A stretch of DNA of 64,000 nucleotides from Pseudoalteromonas rubra (GTDB lineage: Bacteria > Pseudomonadota > Gammaproteobacteria > Enterobacterales > Alteromonadaceae). The notes under the pieces are model-generated. The model had not been told where the DNA came from, did not search any database, and was given only the letters and a program-made list of their open reading frames with translations. The position numbers and the translations under genes were made by a program. The stretch lies in contig NZ_PNCI01000007.1 of assembly GCF_005887095.1 (NCBI RefSeq), positions 114,639-178,638 on the forward strand, written 5' to 3'. This document shows positions 18,101 to 26,027 of this stretch, one piece after another (within the stretch, counting starts at the first letter, position 1; every line of letters begins with the position of its first letter).

Positions 18101-18204
18101 GGCAGTAGCACTTTAGAAACCCGCTGTGAGCTCATAATGCCAATGACTAAGCACAGGGCAGCAATAAATAAGATAGGCACCTGATATTTTTTTAACGCGT
18201 TCAT
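15151..18204 (-). CDS. RND family efflux transporter permease (AcrB/HAE-type)
   Basis: A 1017-residue inner-membrane proton antiporter of the RND superfamily. The N-terminus (LLPEMKLPEIGLAVTWPGKSISEVEKSLIIPLE) is the first porter-domain strand. Two sets of membrane helices surround two large periplasmic loops. The TM4 motif reads 'GLIVDASIITIES' (around residue 395), where typical AcrB proteins have VDD; the second acidic residue of the proton relay is replaced by Ala, as in some other RND subfamilies. 'GFIMLMGLVINNGILLVSSF' is the matching C-terminal helix. It lies 16 bases after the adaptor gene. No outer-membrane channel gene is adjacent, so TolC elsewhere is probably used. Substrate unknown. 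Confidence 0.92.
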   Translation of the reverse strand: MNALKKYQVPILFIAALCLVIGIMSSQRVSKVLLPEMKLPEIGLAVTWPGKSISEVEKSLIIPLERELAGIANVKNTVSWVEKGQSWTSVTFHSNTDMAKAYSEIQTKVNQVPNWPLEAPKPLIFDFSNGASSTLASFFLHARDDVPTVDFIEVFKDEVEPALIGIKGVAAVKVPNQSTRLRLNILFDEKKLVHNNVTIDEVITALDELYDQSGDKLHLGKRAYQMVFKGEEKLDQLGEVIIKANGQQLVRVKDVATTEIIEDEEWLPTSYNGRSAMFFFIQPTNDVDVLETVNLVKEKLVEMNQKLEKRNGFRVDLRMDNSLAIIDSIKFISFSSMLGLVLACIAIFAFIRNVPSIGLVFASVPFSLSIVFIAMWVADKQLHLISLAGISLSVGLIVDASIITIESVQRELKRKFSFEYMYKGLMRVRSALISSTLTSVLIFIPIVLMSSKEGQLFEDLAFVISIALVASLVYSLYVLPALCTAFNIENRYEIKSQEAKSYKFVTLLSNPALAMGYIVLGVLFTVCSVTFFRPELDVLPNPQVRDVTAFVRFEKNLSARAIERQVADPINKAILSSIENNTAPEFDYFTQRCVARGCFLNFATNKNIPVEIYDDWLNSKILASIVGVSGSAEKEALLELALPNHRAIEVDLVGPELSTLTRVGVELMAYLTEKLQGAEVFENSEIVKSDVVIEFTPEKEKLAFIDMSVQQLNNYLVAMSYGYYIGDYFNQGRAVAAYVKGREVTSVDDLLSRQVITPDGNLRRLGELTQGAMKPTDSLIMRVNSEQVASLYIEAPETMPIGKFITILKGHVADFFEQKQIFDVAVQYRGSTDDMGTFMSEFAQILAISIVILFGLIWWFIKSVKATLVVMLSLPISMAGGLLAVYLFGLIRYQNLDMITIIGFIMLMGLVINNGILLVSSFMDNLALSASRVEAIGSAITHRKRAILLSTLTSILGMMPLLLPGATSSEIYQGLAVVIIGGMLTNITFGLLLMVALLSLPWVRNHQDATQLIRKSA

Positions 18205-18220
18205 TAACTAATTAGCCCCA

Positions 18221-19261
18221 CTACAAAGTACCGTTCACAAGTTCAACCGTTTCGCCGTCAGACAACATGTTGGCGCCCCGCACAACTAAACGCATACCAT
18301 GGGTTAAGGCACCAGAAACCGTTGTCCTGGCATTAAATGACGTACCCTGGACCATGTTTACTTCAACGCGCGATGCAGACTTGTTATCGTCAATCGCCCA
18401 AACGTAAGAACTGCCATCAAAGTCAAAATTCAAAGCGTCGGCAGAGATACGAAATAACTTCTGCTGCATGGTATGCACCATTTCAACACTCATGCGCTGA
18501 CCAACATCGAGTGCTGAACCGTCAGGCTCGTTAAGGTAAATTCGCTTACTCTGGGTGTTTGTATTGACCACGTTACTCACTCTCTTAAGTGTGAGTGGTT
18601 GGCGGTTATATGAGAAGCTAGCCTGCTCATAGGTGCCGTGAGTGGCAAATGAAAGCGGCATATCACACACGACTTCGTTGCCGTTTAGTGGGCTTAATTG
18701 TGCAACCGGCTCTCCGCGACTCACAAACTGACCCAATTTGCTTAAGTGACGTTCTACTTCGAAATCCCCAGGTGCGCGCAATTGTGCTTTTTCACTATCC
18801 CGGGATAGCGTTGCAATTTCACTCTCTGTCAAGGCGATTTCCGCCATACTGGTTTTAACCTGCCATTTGAGCCGGTGTAATTCTGAAGGAGAAACGTGCT
18901 CACCTTGGTTTTTACGGCGATCATACTCACTTTGGTGGAATGCCAGGTCATGTCGTCTTTGCCCTAGTTTAATTTGGTTTTTTTGTAGTTCATTTTGTAC
19001 GTAGAAATTGTCCTGACTCGCGACCAGTTGGTTTTTTTTAACCTGGCTGCCAACGGGCAATATTGACGTTATCTCAGCATCAACCGCCGCTGATAACACA
19101 AAGGTGCGCTGCGACATAAACTCGCATGAGAGAGACGATACCGCCCCGTTTTCGACTTCTTCTGCTTGTTCCACAAAGACAACCACCCCCAGGCCTTCTT
19201 CGGCAAAGATATTCATTGTGCTTAACAAACAGCAAATCATTGCGATGCTTTGAAATTTCAC
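18221..19261 (-). CDS. RND efflux periplasmic adaptor (HlyD/AcrA family)
   Basis: A 346-residue protein starting with GTG at 19261, preferred over an ATG at 19297 because AAAGGAG stands eight bases upstream and it gives a signal peptide (SIAMICCLLSTMNIFA). Residues about 60-105 form a half lipoyl-like domain (VDAEITSILPVGSQVKKNQLVAS). A coiled-coil hairpin follows (residues about 90-165, KNQIKLGQRRHDLAFHQSEY), then a second lipoyl half (RAPGDFEVERHLSKLGQFVSRGEPVAQLSP) and a beta-barrel. It links the inner-membrane pump to an outer-membrane channel. First confirmed gene of the RND operon. Confidence 0.88.
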   Translation of the reverse strand: MKFQSIAMICCLLSTMNIFAEEGLGVVVFVEQAEEVENGAVSSLSCEFMSQRTFVLSAAVDAEITSILPVGSQVKKNQLVASQDNFYVQNELQKNQIKLGQRRHDLAFHQSEYDRRKNQGEHVSPSELHRLKWQVKTSMAEIALTESEIATLSRDSEKAQLRAPGDFEVERHLSKLGQFVSRGEPVAQLSPLNGNEVVCDMPLSFATHGTYEQASFSYNRQPLTLKRVSNVVNTNTQSKRIYLNEPDGSALDVGQRMSVEMVHTMQQKLFRISADALNFDFDGSSYVWAIDDNKSASRVEVNMVQGTSFNARTTVSGALTHGMRLVVRGANMLSDGETVELVNGTL

Positions 19262-19910
19262 GGTTACAACTCCTTTTAAAATAAGGTCAATAGACATGTT
19301 TCAACTCAGTCCTTTAGTAAGTAGGCTCATCAGGCATTGAGCAATCGTCAATATATGACTGTTAAATTAACTTCGCGCAGTCGCATTTATATTTGAAATG
19401 ACTGATCAGCTGACTGCACTTCGGTTACTCGTTCTGAACAGTGGTAGCAAATTCACTAAAGCTTTGCGACTACCAAAAGATAATCAAATTCACTCATGAT
19501 GGTGTAAGTTGATGAAAAAGGATGGGAAAACTTGGCCATTAAATACCTCTATATTTATTATTTTTATACTTTAACGGAGCGTGAACTATACACAAACAAA
19601 ATGATAAGTACATGTTTAGACTAGCAGAAACGCATTCACGTAAAGTAGCAAATAGTTTTGGTAAAAGCAGACATGCTCGGTGAATTAAGTATGAGTTCCT
19701 CAGTTATAACCCATCAGCCAATAGTATCAACCTAGTCCTGCCACGTTACGAACCAAAGGGTTGCAGCGCGGCATGTTCAACTAAACTGACCAAACGTTAT
19801 TCACCCAGAATAAGGTCAACAAATGTAATCCACTGTAATTCAGAAAATGGCCAACCTTGACTATGGTTTAGCGCGACGAGCAGTAGAACCCAAATCAACG
19901 AGGAATTGAG
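19262..19910. other. Intergenic region between the RND operon and the lipase gene
   Basis: About 650 bases without a long reading frame on either strand. It holds a short leftward frame with a good ribosome site (19456-19539), AT-rich sequence around 19540-19600 likely containing the RND operon promoter, and near 19903 GAGGAATTGAG, the ribosome site of the lipase gene. I see no tRNA or terminator-quality hairpin. Confidence 0.5.
19456..19539 (-). CDS. Possible 27-residue leader peptide upstream of the RND operon
   Basis: From ATG 19539 a 27-codon frame ends at TAG (19456-19458). AGAGG stands six bases before the ATG, better placed than for many larger genes here. The peptide begins MAKFSHPFSS and ends LLVVAKL, rich in aromatic and aliphatic residues and with no Cys. 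The frame ends 195 bases before the adaptor start on the same strand. It could be a leader peptide, a small protein or chance; sequence alone cannot decide. Confidence 0.35.
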   Translation of the reverse strand: MAKFSHPFSSTYTIMSEFDYLLVVAKL

Positions 19911-21722
19911 ATGAGCGAACAAAGCCCAAATGACCAAACCAAAGCGGACCCCACATGGCGCAAACGTAAATGGTCTGACGTTCAGGTGAACGGTAAGTGG
20001 TTGGCAACCCAGACCAGTAATAAAACCACAGATTTCATTACTCAGGGTAATACGCCTGGTAACGTCGGCATTTGCTTTTCCGGTGGCGGCTCCGTAGCCA
20101 TGATTGCAGCACTCGGTCAGATGCGCGCACTCAACGATATGGGGGTACTTGGTCAGGCGCGGGCAATTTCAACGGTATCTGGTGGCAGCTGGGCTGTTGT
20201 ACCTTTTACTTATCTGCCCGATCACATCGACGATGCGACTTTTCTCGGCCCTTTTGTGGAAGATCCTGCCACGCTGACATTAAGTACTTTAGATTACGCA
20301 CCATCGGGCTATCTCGGCACAACCGTCACTCTGGATGGCATTAAGTGGGATAACATGGCGTATTCGGCTGGAAAGTTGTTTGTTAACCCATACTTTCCAA
20401 ACAACCGGATCTGGAATTATCAAATAGCAAAGAACATTCTGGAACCATCAGGACTGTCTTCCACTCATTTCGACGGACTTATGACGCCAGTCATAGAAAC
20501 CGCATGGTTTGCGTATAGTCAGACAGATGCAGCATACATAAAAGCACAGAACCCGGGGTTACCTGACACAGTGCACACTTATCAGCAAAGTGAGGGGCGT
20601 ATAAAACGACCGTTCCATTTGTGCAATACAGCCGCATTTATTACCCCGAATACAAACCCGCAAACCGGTGATATGTTGGCGCCCGTCCAGTGCACTGCTA
20701 TCGCAACAGGCATCTTTGCTAACGACTTAGGTACTGTGGAAACAACGGCCACTGATTTACAACAGGTTGGTGGCGGCTTAGTGTCAAGTTATTGTTTTGA
20801 CACTCAACTCACCTCCTCGGCTAAGTCCAGCATCAGTGCCAAACTGCCCCTGAATAATGACAATCAGGTCTCAGCGTTTTCGCTGGCTGATATTACCGCC
20901 AATAGCAGCGCGTTTTTTGCAACGGCCATTCAAGGAATGGATGGCATAGATCCTAAATATAATTACTGGTCAGCGGCAGATGTTGCTGAGGAAAAGCCGG
21001 GTGTGGCTGCGCGCTTTGCGGATGGCGGTGGCATTGAAGACAATGGTATCGCCAACCTGCTTGCTTTTGACGACATTGATCAGGTGCTGTCGTTCTCAAA
21101 CGCCCTGCAAAGTGTTTACCGTGACCCGGATAACTCAGACAACAGTTGGAATATTGTGGTTGATATATGGCTGCCCACTTTATTTGGATATACCCCCTAC
21201 CAGCACACAGGTAATAAAGCAGGTCTGCCTACTGGCTATCATCAATATGCCAACCTCACTGAAGCCCAGTTACAGGGGCAAGGCATTCGTTACTTCAGAC
21301 ACAACCAGATATTTGACTCGGCACTTTTCCAGCCATTTTTACAACAACTATGGGACAGCATGGACAACTACACCAGGCCTGCGGTTTACTTCAACGACGC
21401 CATAGAGGTGATGGAAAATACCTGGTTTAACATTAAACCTCGCACTATTAAGTGGCTGTTGATTCACTATGGTCCGAATAAAACATTTGAAGCAACGCTA
21501 AAACCAGATGTAAGAGCCAAACTAGACTCATACACGGCACACTTTTCAGACGTGCGTAAAAAGCACCCCCAAATTTATCCCCCCACACCTTTGGCTGATC
21601 AATTCCCGAACATGGTTTTATTTGCAACGCATATGGAAGCGCCCCTAATGAACCTGTTTGCTCACTTCACCAGCTATGCGACAAACAAAGAGCGTGACCG
21701 GATCCAGACTATGTTTAAATAG
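19911..21722 (+). CDS. Patatin/cytosolic phospholipase A2-like lipase
   Basis: A 603-residue protein with the Ser-Asp dyad arrangement of the cPLA2/patatin superfamily. There is a glycine-rich oxyanion loop 'CFSGGGSVAMIAALG' (GGG at 58-60), a nucleophile elbow 'STVSGGSWAV' (Ser90) and a downstream 'FADGGGIEDNG' with the probable catalytic Asp371. The SGGSW form is closer to eukaryotic cPLA2 (GLSGS) than to ordinary bacterial patatins (GxSxG). There is no signal peptide, so it is cytoplasmic or exported by a non-Sec route. Expected activity is hydrolysis of phospholipid or lysophospholipid acyl esters. ATG follows GAGGAATTGAG; a terminator hairpin follows the stop. Confidence 0.82.
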   Translation: MSEQSPNDQTKADPTWRKRKWSDVQVNGKWLATQTSNKTTDFITQGNTPGNVGICFSGGGSVAMIAALGQMRALNDMGVLGQARAISTVSGGSWAVVPFTYLPDHIDDATFLGPFVEDPATLTLSTLDYAPSGYLGTTVTLDGIKWDNMAYSAGKLFVNPYFPNNRIWNYQIAKNILEPSGLSSTHFDGLMTPVIETAWFAYSQTDAAYIKAQNPGLPDTVHTYQQSEGRIKRPFHLCNTAAFITPNTNPQTGDMLAPVQCTAIATGIFANDLGTVETTATDLQQVGGGLVSSYCFDTQLTSSAKSSISAKLPLNNDNQVSAFSLADITANSSAFFATAIQGMDGIDPKYNYWSAADVAEEKPGVAARFADGGGIEDNGIANLLAFDDIDQVLSFSNALQSVYRDPDNSDNSWNIVVDIWLPTLFGYTPYQHTGNKAGLPTGYHQYANLTEAQLQGQGIRYFRHNQIFDSALFQPFLQQLWDSMDNYTRPAVYFNDAIEVMENTWFNIKPRTIKWLLIHYGPNKTFEATLKPDVRAKLDSYTAHFSDVRKKHPQIYPPTPLADQFPNMVLFATHMEAPLMNLFAHFTSYATNKERDRIQTMFK

Positions 21723-21737
21723 CCCTGAGACTTTTTG

Positions 21738-21760
21738 GCGGCCGACAGGCCGCTTTGTTT
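21738..21760 (+). terminator. Terminator of the cPLA2-like lipase gene
   Basis: GCGGCC-GACA-GGCCGC (21738-21753) followed by TTTGTTT, 16 bases after the stop codon: a standard intrinsic terminator. Confidence 0.8.
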
Positions 21761-22036
21761 CGATACGGCTTCTGAGTTTGGGGCTTGCTTTTTATACCAA
21801 TTTGCTCAATTAAGTAAAATTGGAATTACTACGCCCTGAGCTTTGAGCCAGCTTATCTATGCCATAACAAGCCAACCAGCGCGAAAAAAGGTATCAATAC
21901 AAAGGCCAATGTTCCGCTCAAGAGCCTCGATGGCTCAAAGACTTATCGTTCCTGGTACCGTTGCAATAATTGACAGCGATATCACAGCACCTTTTTTGCT
22001 TAAGACTCCAACACAAACTAACCGTCGCTCCTTCAC

Positions 22037-22065
22037 TTTACCTACTTTTAAAACAACTATATAAT
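22037..22065 (+). promoter_or_regulatory. Probable sigma-70 promoter of the lipoprotein pair
   Basis: A perfect -10 TATAAT (22060-22065) lies 17 bases from TTTACC (22037-22042). The lipoprotein start is 36 bases downstream. Confidence 0.5.
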
Positions 22066-22101
22066 GCGCGACTTTTAAACACATTGCACAAGTAAATATT
22101 T

Positions 22102-23010
22102 ATGAAAAAGCTACTACTTATCGGTACTATAGGCCTGATTTTACAGGGGTGTTCTGGAATGAAAAGCATTCCAATGACACAAAAGACCAAAGACGCCGCC
22201 CAACAAACCCGTACATACAACTTGGTACTTCAAGATGAAGTTAGACCTGCTGTAAATCTTTCTAATAGTACCAGTGGGGCAGCTGCTGGCGGTTTAGTGG
22301 GTGCACTCATCACTACTGCGATTGACTCCTCAATTAATGAGGACCGAGCAATCGGTGCATTTGGTGTTGCGGCTCCCCTGTTAAACAACACACTTGATTT
22401 GGATTTTCGCAAGTTGATCGTTGAAGAGTTTAACCCTGTACTTATTTCAGAGTTTAACGCAAAAGACACGAAAGAACGCGCTGAGACTAAGTATCTTGAC
22501 GAAGATAAAATTAAAGCGCAAATCTCTACATTAAAAGATGGCGAAGCCGCTCTTTATCTTTACACACACTATCAGTTTTTCGACAATTTCAAAGTCGTTT
22601 TGTTTGAAACAAACGCAACACTGTATGTAGCGAAAGAAGGCAAGGTCTCAGTTTCCAAACCTGATTATCGCAATTCATTTACCTATATTTCCGATACAGT
22701 CGGAAACGGTGGTATGGACTCTATCCGTCTATGGAATGACGAAAATGCTGCGCTATATAGAACAACAGTAAATACTGCTCTTTCTAAAATCAAAGAGATG
22801 CTTCAGCATGATATTAAGGTTGCTCAGCAAGAATCGTGTTTAACTGGTACAAAATATACTCGATACAATGCCTTAGGAGAGTTCAATAGCGTGGGTAAAA
22901 TTACTGCGCGCGAAGGCAAGCGTATACAGATCAGAGATAACAATGGTTCGTTAATTAACTTGGCTGACAATCTACTTGTTAAAGAATTACCGAAAGAATG
23001 TAAGGCGTAA
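22102..23010 (+). CDS. Lipoprotein of unknown function
   Basis: A 302-residue protein with a lipoprotein signal (MKKLLLIGTIGLILQGC; Cys17 is the lipidation site). Residues about 54-72 form a Gly/Ala-rich hydrophobic segment (SGAAAGGLVGALITTAI), and the rest is soluble with an 'EEFNPVLISEFNAKD' helix. I cannot place it in a named family. The next gene begins two bases after its stop and also encodes an exported protein, so the two probably work together in the envelope. Confidence 0.75.
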   Translation: MKKLLLIGTIGLILQGCSGMKSIPMTQKTKDAAQQTRTYNLVLQDEVRPAVNLSNSTSGAAAGGLVGALITTAIDSSINEDRAIGAFGVAAPLLNNTLDLDFRKLIVEEFNPVLISEFNAKDTKERAETKYLDEDKIKAQISTLKDGEAALYLYTHYQFFDNFKVVLFETNATLYVAKEGKVSVSKPDYRNSFTYISDTVGNGGMDSIRLWNDENAALYRTTVNTALSKIKEMLQHDIKVAQQESCLTGTKYTRYNALGEFNSVGKITAREGKRIQIRDNNGSLINLADNLLVKELPKECKA

Positions 23011-23012
23011 CA

Positions 23013-23570
23013 ATGAAAAAACTATCAACTCTTATACTTCCTCTTGCGCTTATTTCAACCAGTGCATTGGCCGTTGTCGACGTCGAGATGAAAGTAAGTA
23101 AGCTGCCTAAAAAAGTGAGCAAAGAACAGCAAGAAATTTCAGCTCAATTAGCCAGTTCAAATTGCGCCTATGTAGTTAACCCAGTTATGGACATTCGCCA
23201 AAACAAAGACGCGATTAGCTGGAAAGTAAACGCAACCGGTGTTCAACAATGGTTTAATGCCGTACATCAGGATGTGATTACTCCTCTTATCCCTACTGCA
23301 TCTAAAGATATTGTTGTCGAAGTGACACCTAAACTAAACATGCTTTATACCTACAACGAGCAGTTAAACATTAACGGCATGGCTGTTTCAACGGTAGATT
23401 ATTCTATCAATGGCAAGCCTGCCGGCCAGTATCATGTCCGAGGCTTCAATTCAGATACGAACTGGGCAAATGGTGATAATGAGTATGTTGATTCAGCAGA
23501 GCATGCCGCGCAACACTTGATCACAAGAATCCTTAAGAAATTGCCAGAAATTTGTGGTAAAGCCGGATAA
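23013..23570 (+). CDS. Exported protein of unknown function, paired with lipoprotein
   Basis: A 185-residue protein with a cleavable signal peptide (MKKLSTLILPLALISTSALA). The mature part has two Cys (SSNCAYVV and PEICGKAG), which may form a disulfide, and begins with a Lys-rich stretch (KVSKLPKKVSKEQQE). No family recognised. It starts two bases after the lipoprotein gene stop; the pair forms a two-gene unit. A long hairpin at 23668 may end it. Confidence 0.7.
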   Translation: MKKLSTLILPLALISTSALAVVDVEMKVSKLPKKVSKEQQEISAQLASSNCAYVVNPVMDIRQNKDAISWKVNATGVQQWFNAVHQDVITPLIPTASKDIVVEVTPKLNMLYTYNEQLNINGMAVSTVDYSINGKPAGQYHVRGFNSDTNWANGDNEYVDSAEHAAQHLITRILKKLPEICGKAG

Positions 23571-23667
23571 GCCTTGTAACCTTTCGGTGAGGGTGAATCT
23601 ACAATGTGAGTCGATATGTCTTTCGAGACGTATGACTACTCTTAAGTAAAACGACTCATTGTCTGAC

Positions 23668-23704
23668 GCCAGTTTTGAATGGGCATCAACCGCTCAAAAC
23701 TGGC
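23668..23704. terminator. Long hairpin after the lipoprotein pair
   Basis: GCCAGTTTTGA / TCAAAACTGGC form a perfect 11-base stem around a 15-base loop, 98 bases after the stop. There is no clear T-run, so termination is possible but not certain. Confidence 0.4.
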
Positions 23705-23804
23705 ATCTTAGCTAGTATCCATCATTCTGTGTCATTTCAGTACCATGCTTAAAACAGCAGTGACACATAACTCAACACTTCGATAGCTAGTTTTTCAGAC
23801 AATT

Positions 23805-24131
23805 TTAATCGCTAAACTGTACGCTCCCATGAGTAAGTATATTCCTTTGACCTGAGCAACTCCCAACTTCCAGGTAAACTGGTTTTCGGGCTGCTGCTGC
23901 CGAAAGAACTAAGCTATAAAACTCGCTAAAATTCACTGCGGAGCGGCTTATATGGTAAAAGTTTGAGCCACACTCACCATTCACATTTACTTTATTATTG
24001 TCTTTTAAGACAATCACAACATCTGTTGGATCAGCATATAATCGATACACATAACCGCTTCTCGACTCTGCATTGACCTGAGCAGAACCGGTGACTAATA
24101 ACGCAGCAAATACTCTTGTCCAAATTTTCAT
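23805..24131 (-). CDS. Small secreted protein of unknown function
   Basis: A 108-residue protein with a signal peptide (MKIWTRVFAALLVTGSAQVNA) and a compact mature domain of about 87 residues with two Cys (GECGSN and GSCSGQ) likely disulfide-linked. It is beta-rich (SGYVYRLYADPTDVVIVL). Similar small periplasmic proteins of unknown role occur in vibrios and relatives, judging from the pattern only. Single gene; convergent with the lipoprotein pair. Confidence 0.65.
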   Translation of the reverse strand: MKIWTRVFAALLVTGSAQVNAESRSGYVYRLYADPTDVVIVLKDNNKVNVNGECGSNFYHISRSAVNFSEFYSLVLSAAAARKPVYLEVGSCSGQRNILTHGSVQFSD

Positions 24132-24577
24132 TCAATACTCCCTATTCGTTATAAAAACACATTTAAGAGACACTTTAGTCTCATCTTCACACGACTCACT
24201 TGTCGAGTCTAAATAGTCAATTGCATGATACGGAACTCCAACCATACGATAAGTGATATCCTGTAAGAAAATTACCGACGCTGTTTACTGATTTACTGAT
24301 TTACTGATTTACTCGATCGTAAACCGGCCCTATCGTTTATCTGAATTAAATTTAAAGGTAACATCAAAACATCGCTTATGCGTAAAAACTAATTAAGCAC
24401 CTCCACGACAACTTATCTGTTGACCCAGCCACCGAGGCTTCTCACAAGATAACCACCTCCAAGTACTTCTAAATAGCGGAGAGTCAGCTGCGTGTAATGT
24501 GTAATACCCAGTAATGGTAACTTCTTAAAATTGCTCTAGAGTTAGGGTGACCGTCTCGATATTGAAAGGAATTTGTT
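24132..24577. other. Intergenic region with a short tandem repeat
   Basis: About 445 bases with no long frame. It contains 3.75 copies of the 8-base unit TTTACTGA at 24284-24313, and the hairpin-forming GACTC-ACTTGTC-GAGTC near 24190. The last part carries the promoter and ribosome site of the cytochrome-like lipoprotein gene (AAAGGAATTTGTT before the ATG). No RNA gene recognised. Confidence 0.5.
24284..24313. repeat. 8-base tandem repeat (TTTACTGA) x 3.75
   Basis: Copies at 24284-24291, 24292-24299 and 24300-24307 are identical and a fourth breaks after TTTACT. It sits about 265 bases upstream of the heme-motif lipoprotein gene. Arrays of this type can change copy number by slippage. Confidence 0.8.
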
Positions 24578-25867
24578 ATGCACCCCCTCAAGCTTTCTCT
24601 GCTCAGTGCTGCACTCACGACCTTGCTTGCATGCTCTACTGAACCTTCAGGTTCAGCGACTGACTCTGACAATACAGCCAGCCAGGATCCCTTGTTTTGC
24701 CCTGCAAATATTAACTGGGTAACGAACCCCAATCATCCACCAAACGAAATTCCGGGTGGTGGGCAGAATCTGTGTCAGTTCTATCAGTTTTCCTGGCAAT
24801 GGTTTATCTCTCTAATCAACGCACCAAATGGCAAGGATCGGACCTTCTTAAATGAGGACCGCTATGCCATCTATCTCGGTAGTGATCAGAACTCTTGTGC
24901 GCCCAATACACTGGAATCCAAACTGTTTGTCAGAGGGGATAAAGATCCACACACCACCAATGAAGACTTTACGGCGCCTCATGAGATGAATCAGGCACTG
25001 AATAACGCCGTTCTGTATGACCAAAATGGGAATATCGTACTTTACGAGACTCGTTTTGACCGAGGTATGTGTAATGTTGCCCAAGGCTCTGCAACGTTAC
25101 CCGCCGGTACTACTGAGATTAAAACATCGTGGCGTAAGATCACTGAAAAGGACATGCTTAATTACGTGTGGGTGCGCTCAGATACCAACAACAATGGCGA
25201 AATCGACGCTGATGAACTGTATGGCATGGTGGGGTTTCATCTGGTCATTAGCACCAAAGACCACCCTGAGTTTATCTGGGCAACTTTTGAGCATAAATAC
25301 AATGCACCGGATTGCCAAAAAGCAAATCAGCCAGCCTCTGACTGGAGTTTTGCCAGTGAGCAATGTGCAGCCAGCTTGCCAAATACAGATGTAAATTGTG
25401 AGTTTAACAAAACGATCGACCCCACCAAAACCGGCAAATCTCCTTTGACAGGTACACCGACGGAAGTCTGTCAGGTTTATGCTCAGGGTACGGCCGAGGG
25501 AGACAACCAGGCAGAGCATAATCGAGCTAATATCATTTCTCTTAACGAGCAGTTAAACAAAGTATTTAAGCGTATGCCAACCTATAACTCATTACGAGTA
25601 CTGGCTAAGTACAAACTTGTTGGCGGGCTGTGGTTAAATAATGTGAGTCAATCTTCTAAGAATCGCGACAATCAGCGTGGGTCTATACAGTTGGCAAACA
25701 CAACGATGGAAACCAATGCACAACAAGGGTTTGGTGAGGTTGTCTATACAGGCCCGAACAATCTGCAACCAGCTGCAAACTGTTTTAATTGTCATGGCTA
25801 TTCTGGTCCAACTGAGAATGCGAAAGTAAGCCACATCTTTAGTTCTATACATGGATCAAGTAATTAG
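24578..25867 (+). CDS. Lipoprotein with a single C-terminal CxxCH heme motif
   Basis: A 429-residue protein with a lipoprotein signal (LSLLSAALTTLLAC, lipidated Cys19). The body is rich in Trp, Asn and Cys (CQFYQFSWQWFISLINAP) and contains an EF-hand-like acidic loop 'SDTNNNGEIDADEL' (about residues 201-214) that may bind calcium. Near the C-terminus 'ANCFNCHGYSG' is a CxxCH heme-attachment site, so it may be a membrane-tethered c-type cytochrome. No distal Met ligand can be assigned with confidence. No named family recognised; it stands alone. Confidence 0.72.
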   Translation: MHPLKLSLLSAALTTLLACSTEPSGSATDSDNTASQDPLFCPANINWVTNPNHPPNEIPGGGQNLCQFYQFSWQWFISLINAPNGKDRTFLNEDRYAIYLGSDQNSCAPNTLESKLFVRGDKDPHTTNEDFTAPHEMNQALNNAVLYDQNGNIVLYETRFDRGMCNVAQGSATLPAGTTEIKTSWRKITEKDMLNYVWVRSDTNNNGEIDADELYGMVGFHLVISTKDHPEFIWATFEHKYNAPDCQKANQPASDWSFASEQCAASLPNTDVNCEFNKTIDPTKTGKSPLTGTPTEVCQVYAQGTAEGDNQAEHNRANIISLNEQLNKVFKRMPTYNSLRVLAKYKLVGGLWLNNVSQSSKNRDNQRGSIQLANTTMETNAQQGFGEVVYTGPNNLQPAANCFNCHGYSGPTENAKVSHIFSSIHGSSN

Positions 25868-25879
25868 CTTGTCTATACC

Positions 25880-25910
25880 GGTGATAACTCGCGGCGACAG
25901 GGTTATCACC
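25880..25910. terminator. Hairpin after the heme-motif lipoprotein gene
   Basis: GGTGATAAC / GTTATCACC, a perfect 9-base stem with a 13-base loop, starts 12 bases after the stop. The T-run after it is poor, so this may act through RNA stability as well as termination. Confidence 0.5.
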
Positions 25911-26027
25911 AACTCCTTGCTCTCCTTTTCTCAGAAATTAGTTTAACCTTATTTTTTGTCCGTGTTTAAACACCGCTTTTACGTCTAGAATAGAGCTAAT
26001 CTCCATAACATCCGATGAGGAAAAATC

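Larger units (their letters stand above)
21723..22101. other. Intergenic region with possible dispersed repeat
   Basis: After the lipase terminator comes TTATACCAATTT (21792-21803) with an inverted partner AAATTGG (21817-21823). A stretch to about 21960 follows whose reverse strand encodes short peptide-like fragments broken by stops (for example AIEALERNIG). Both features remind me of repeat-like intergenic elements in Pseudoalteromonas, but I cannot confirm it. The last 60 bases hold the promoter of the next gene. Confidence 0.35.

Noticed and set aside
19575..19610. Second Fur-like site before the RND operon (ATGATAAGTAC)
   Set aside because: Only one half matches; the shared ATACACAAACA with the 1550 region is short and probably coincidental.
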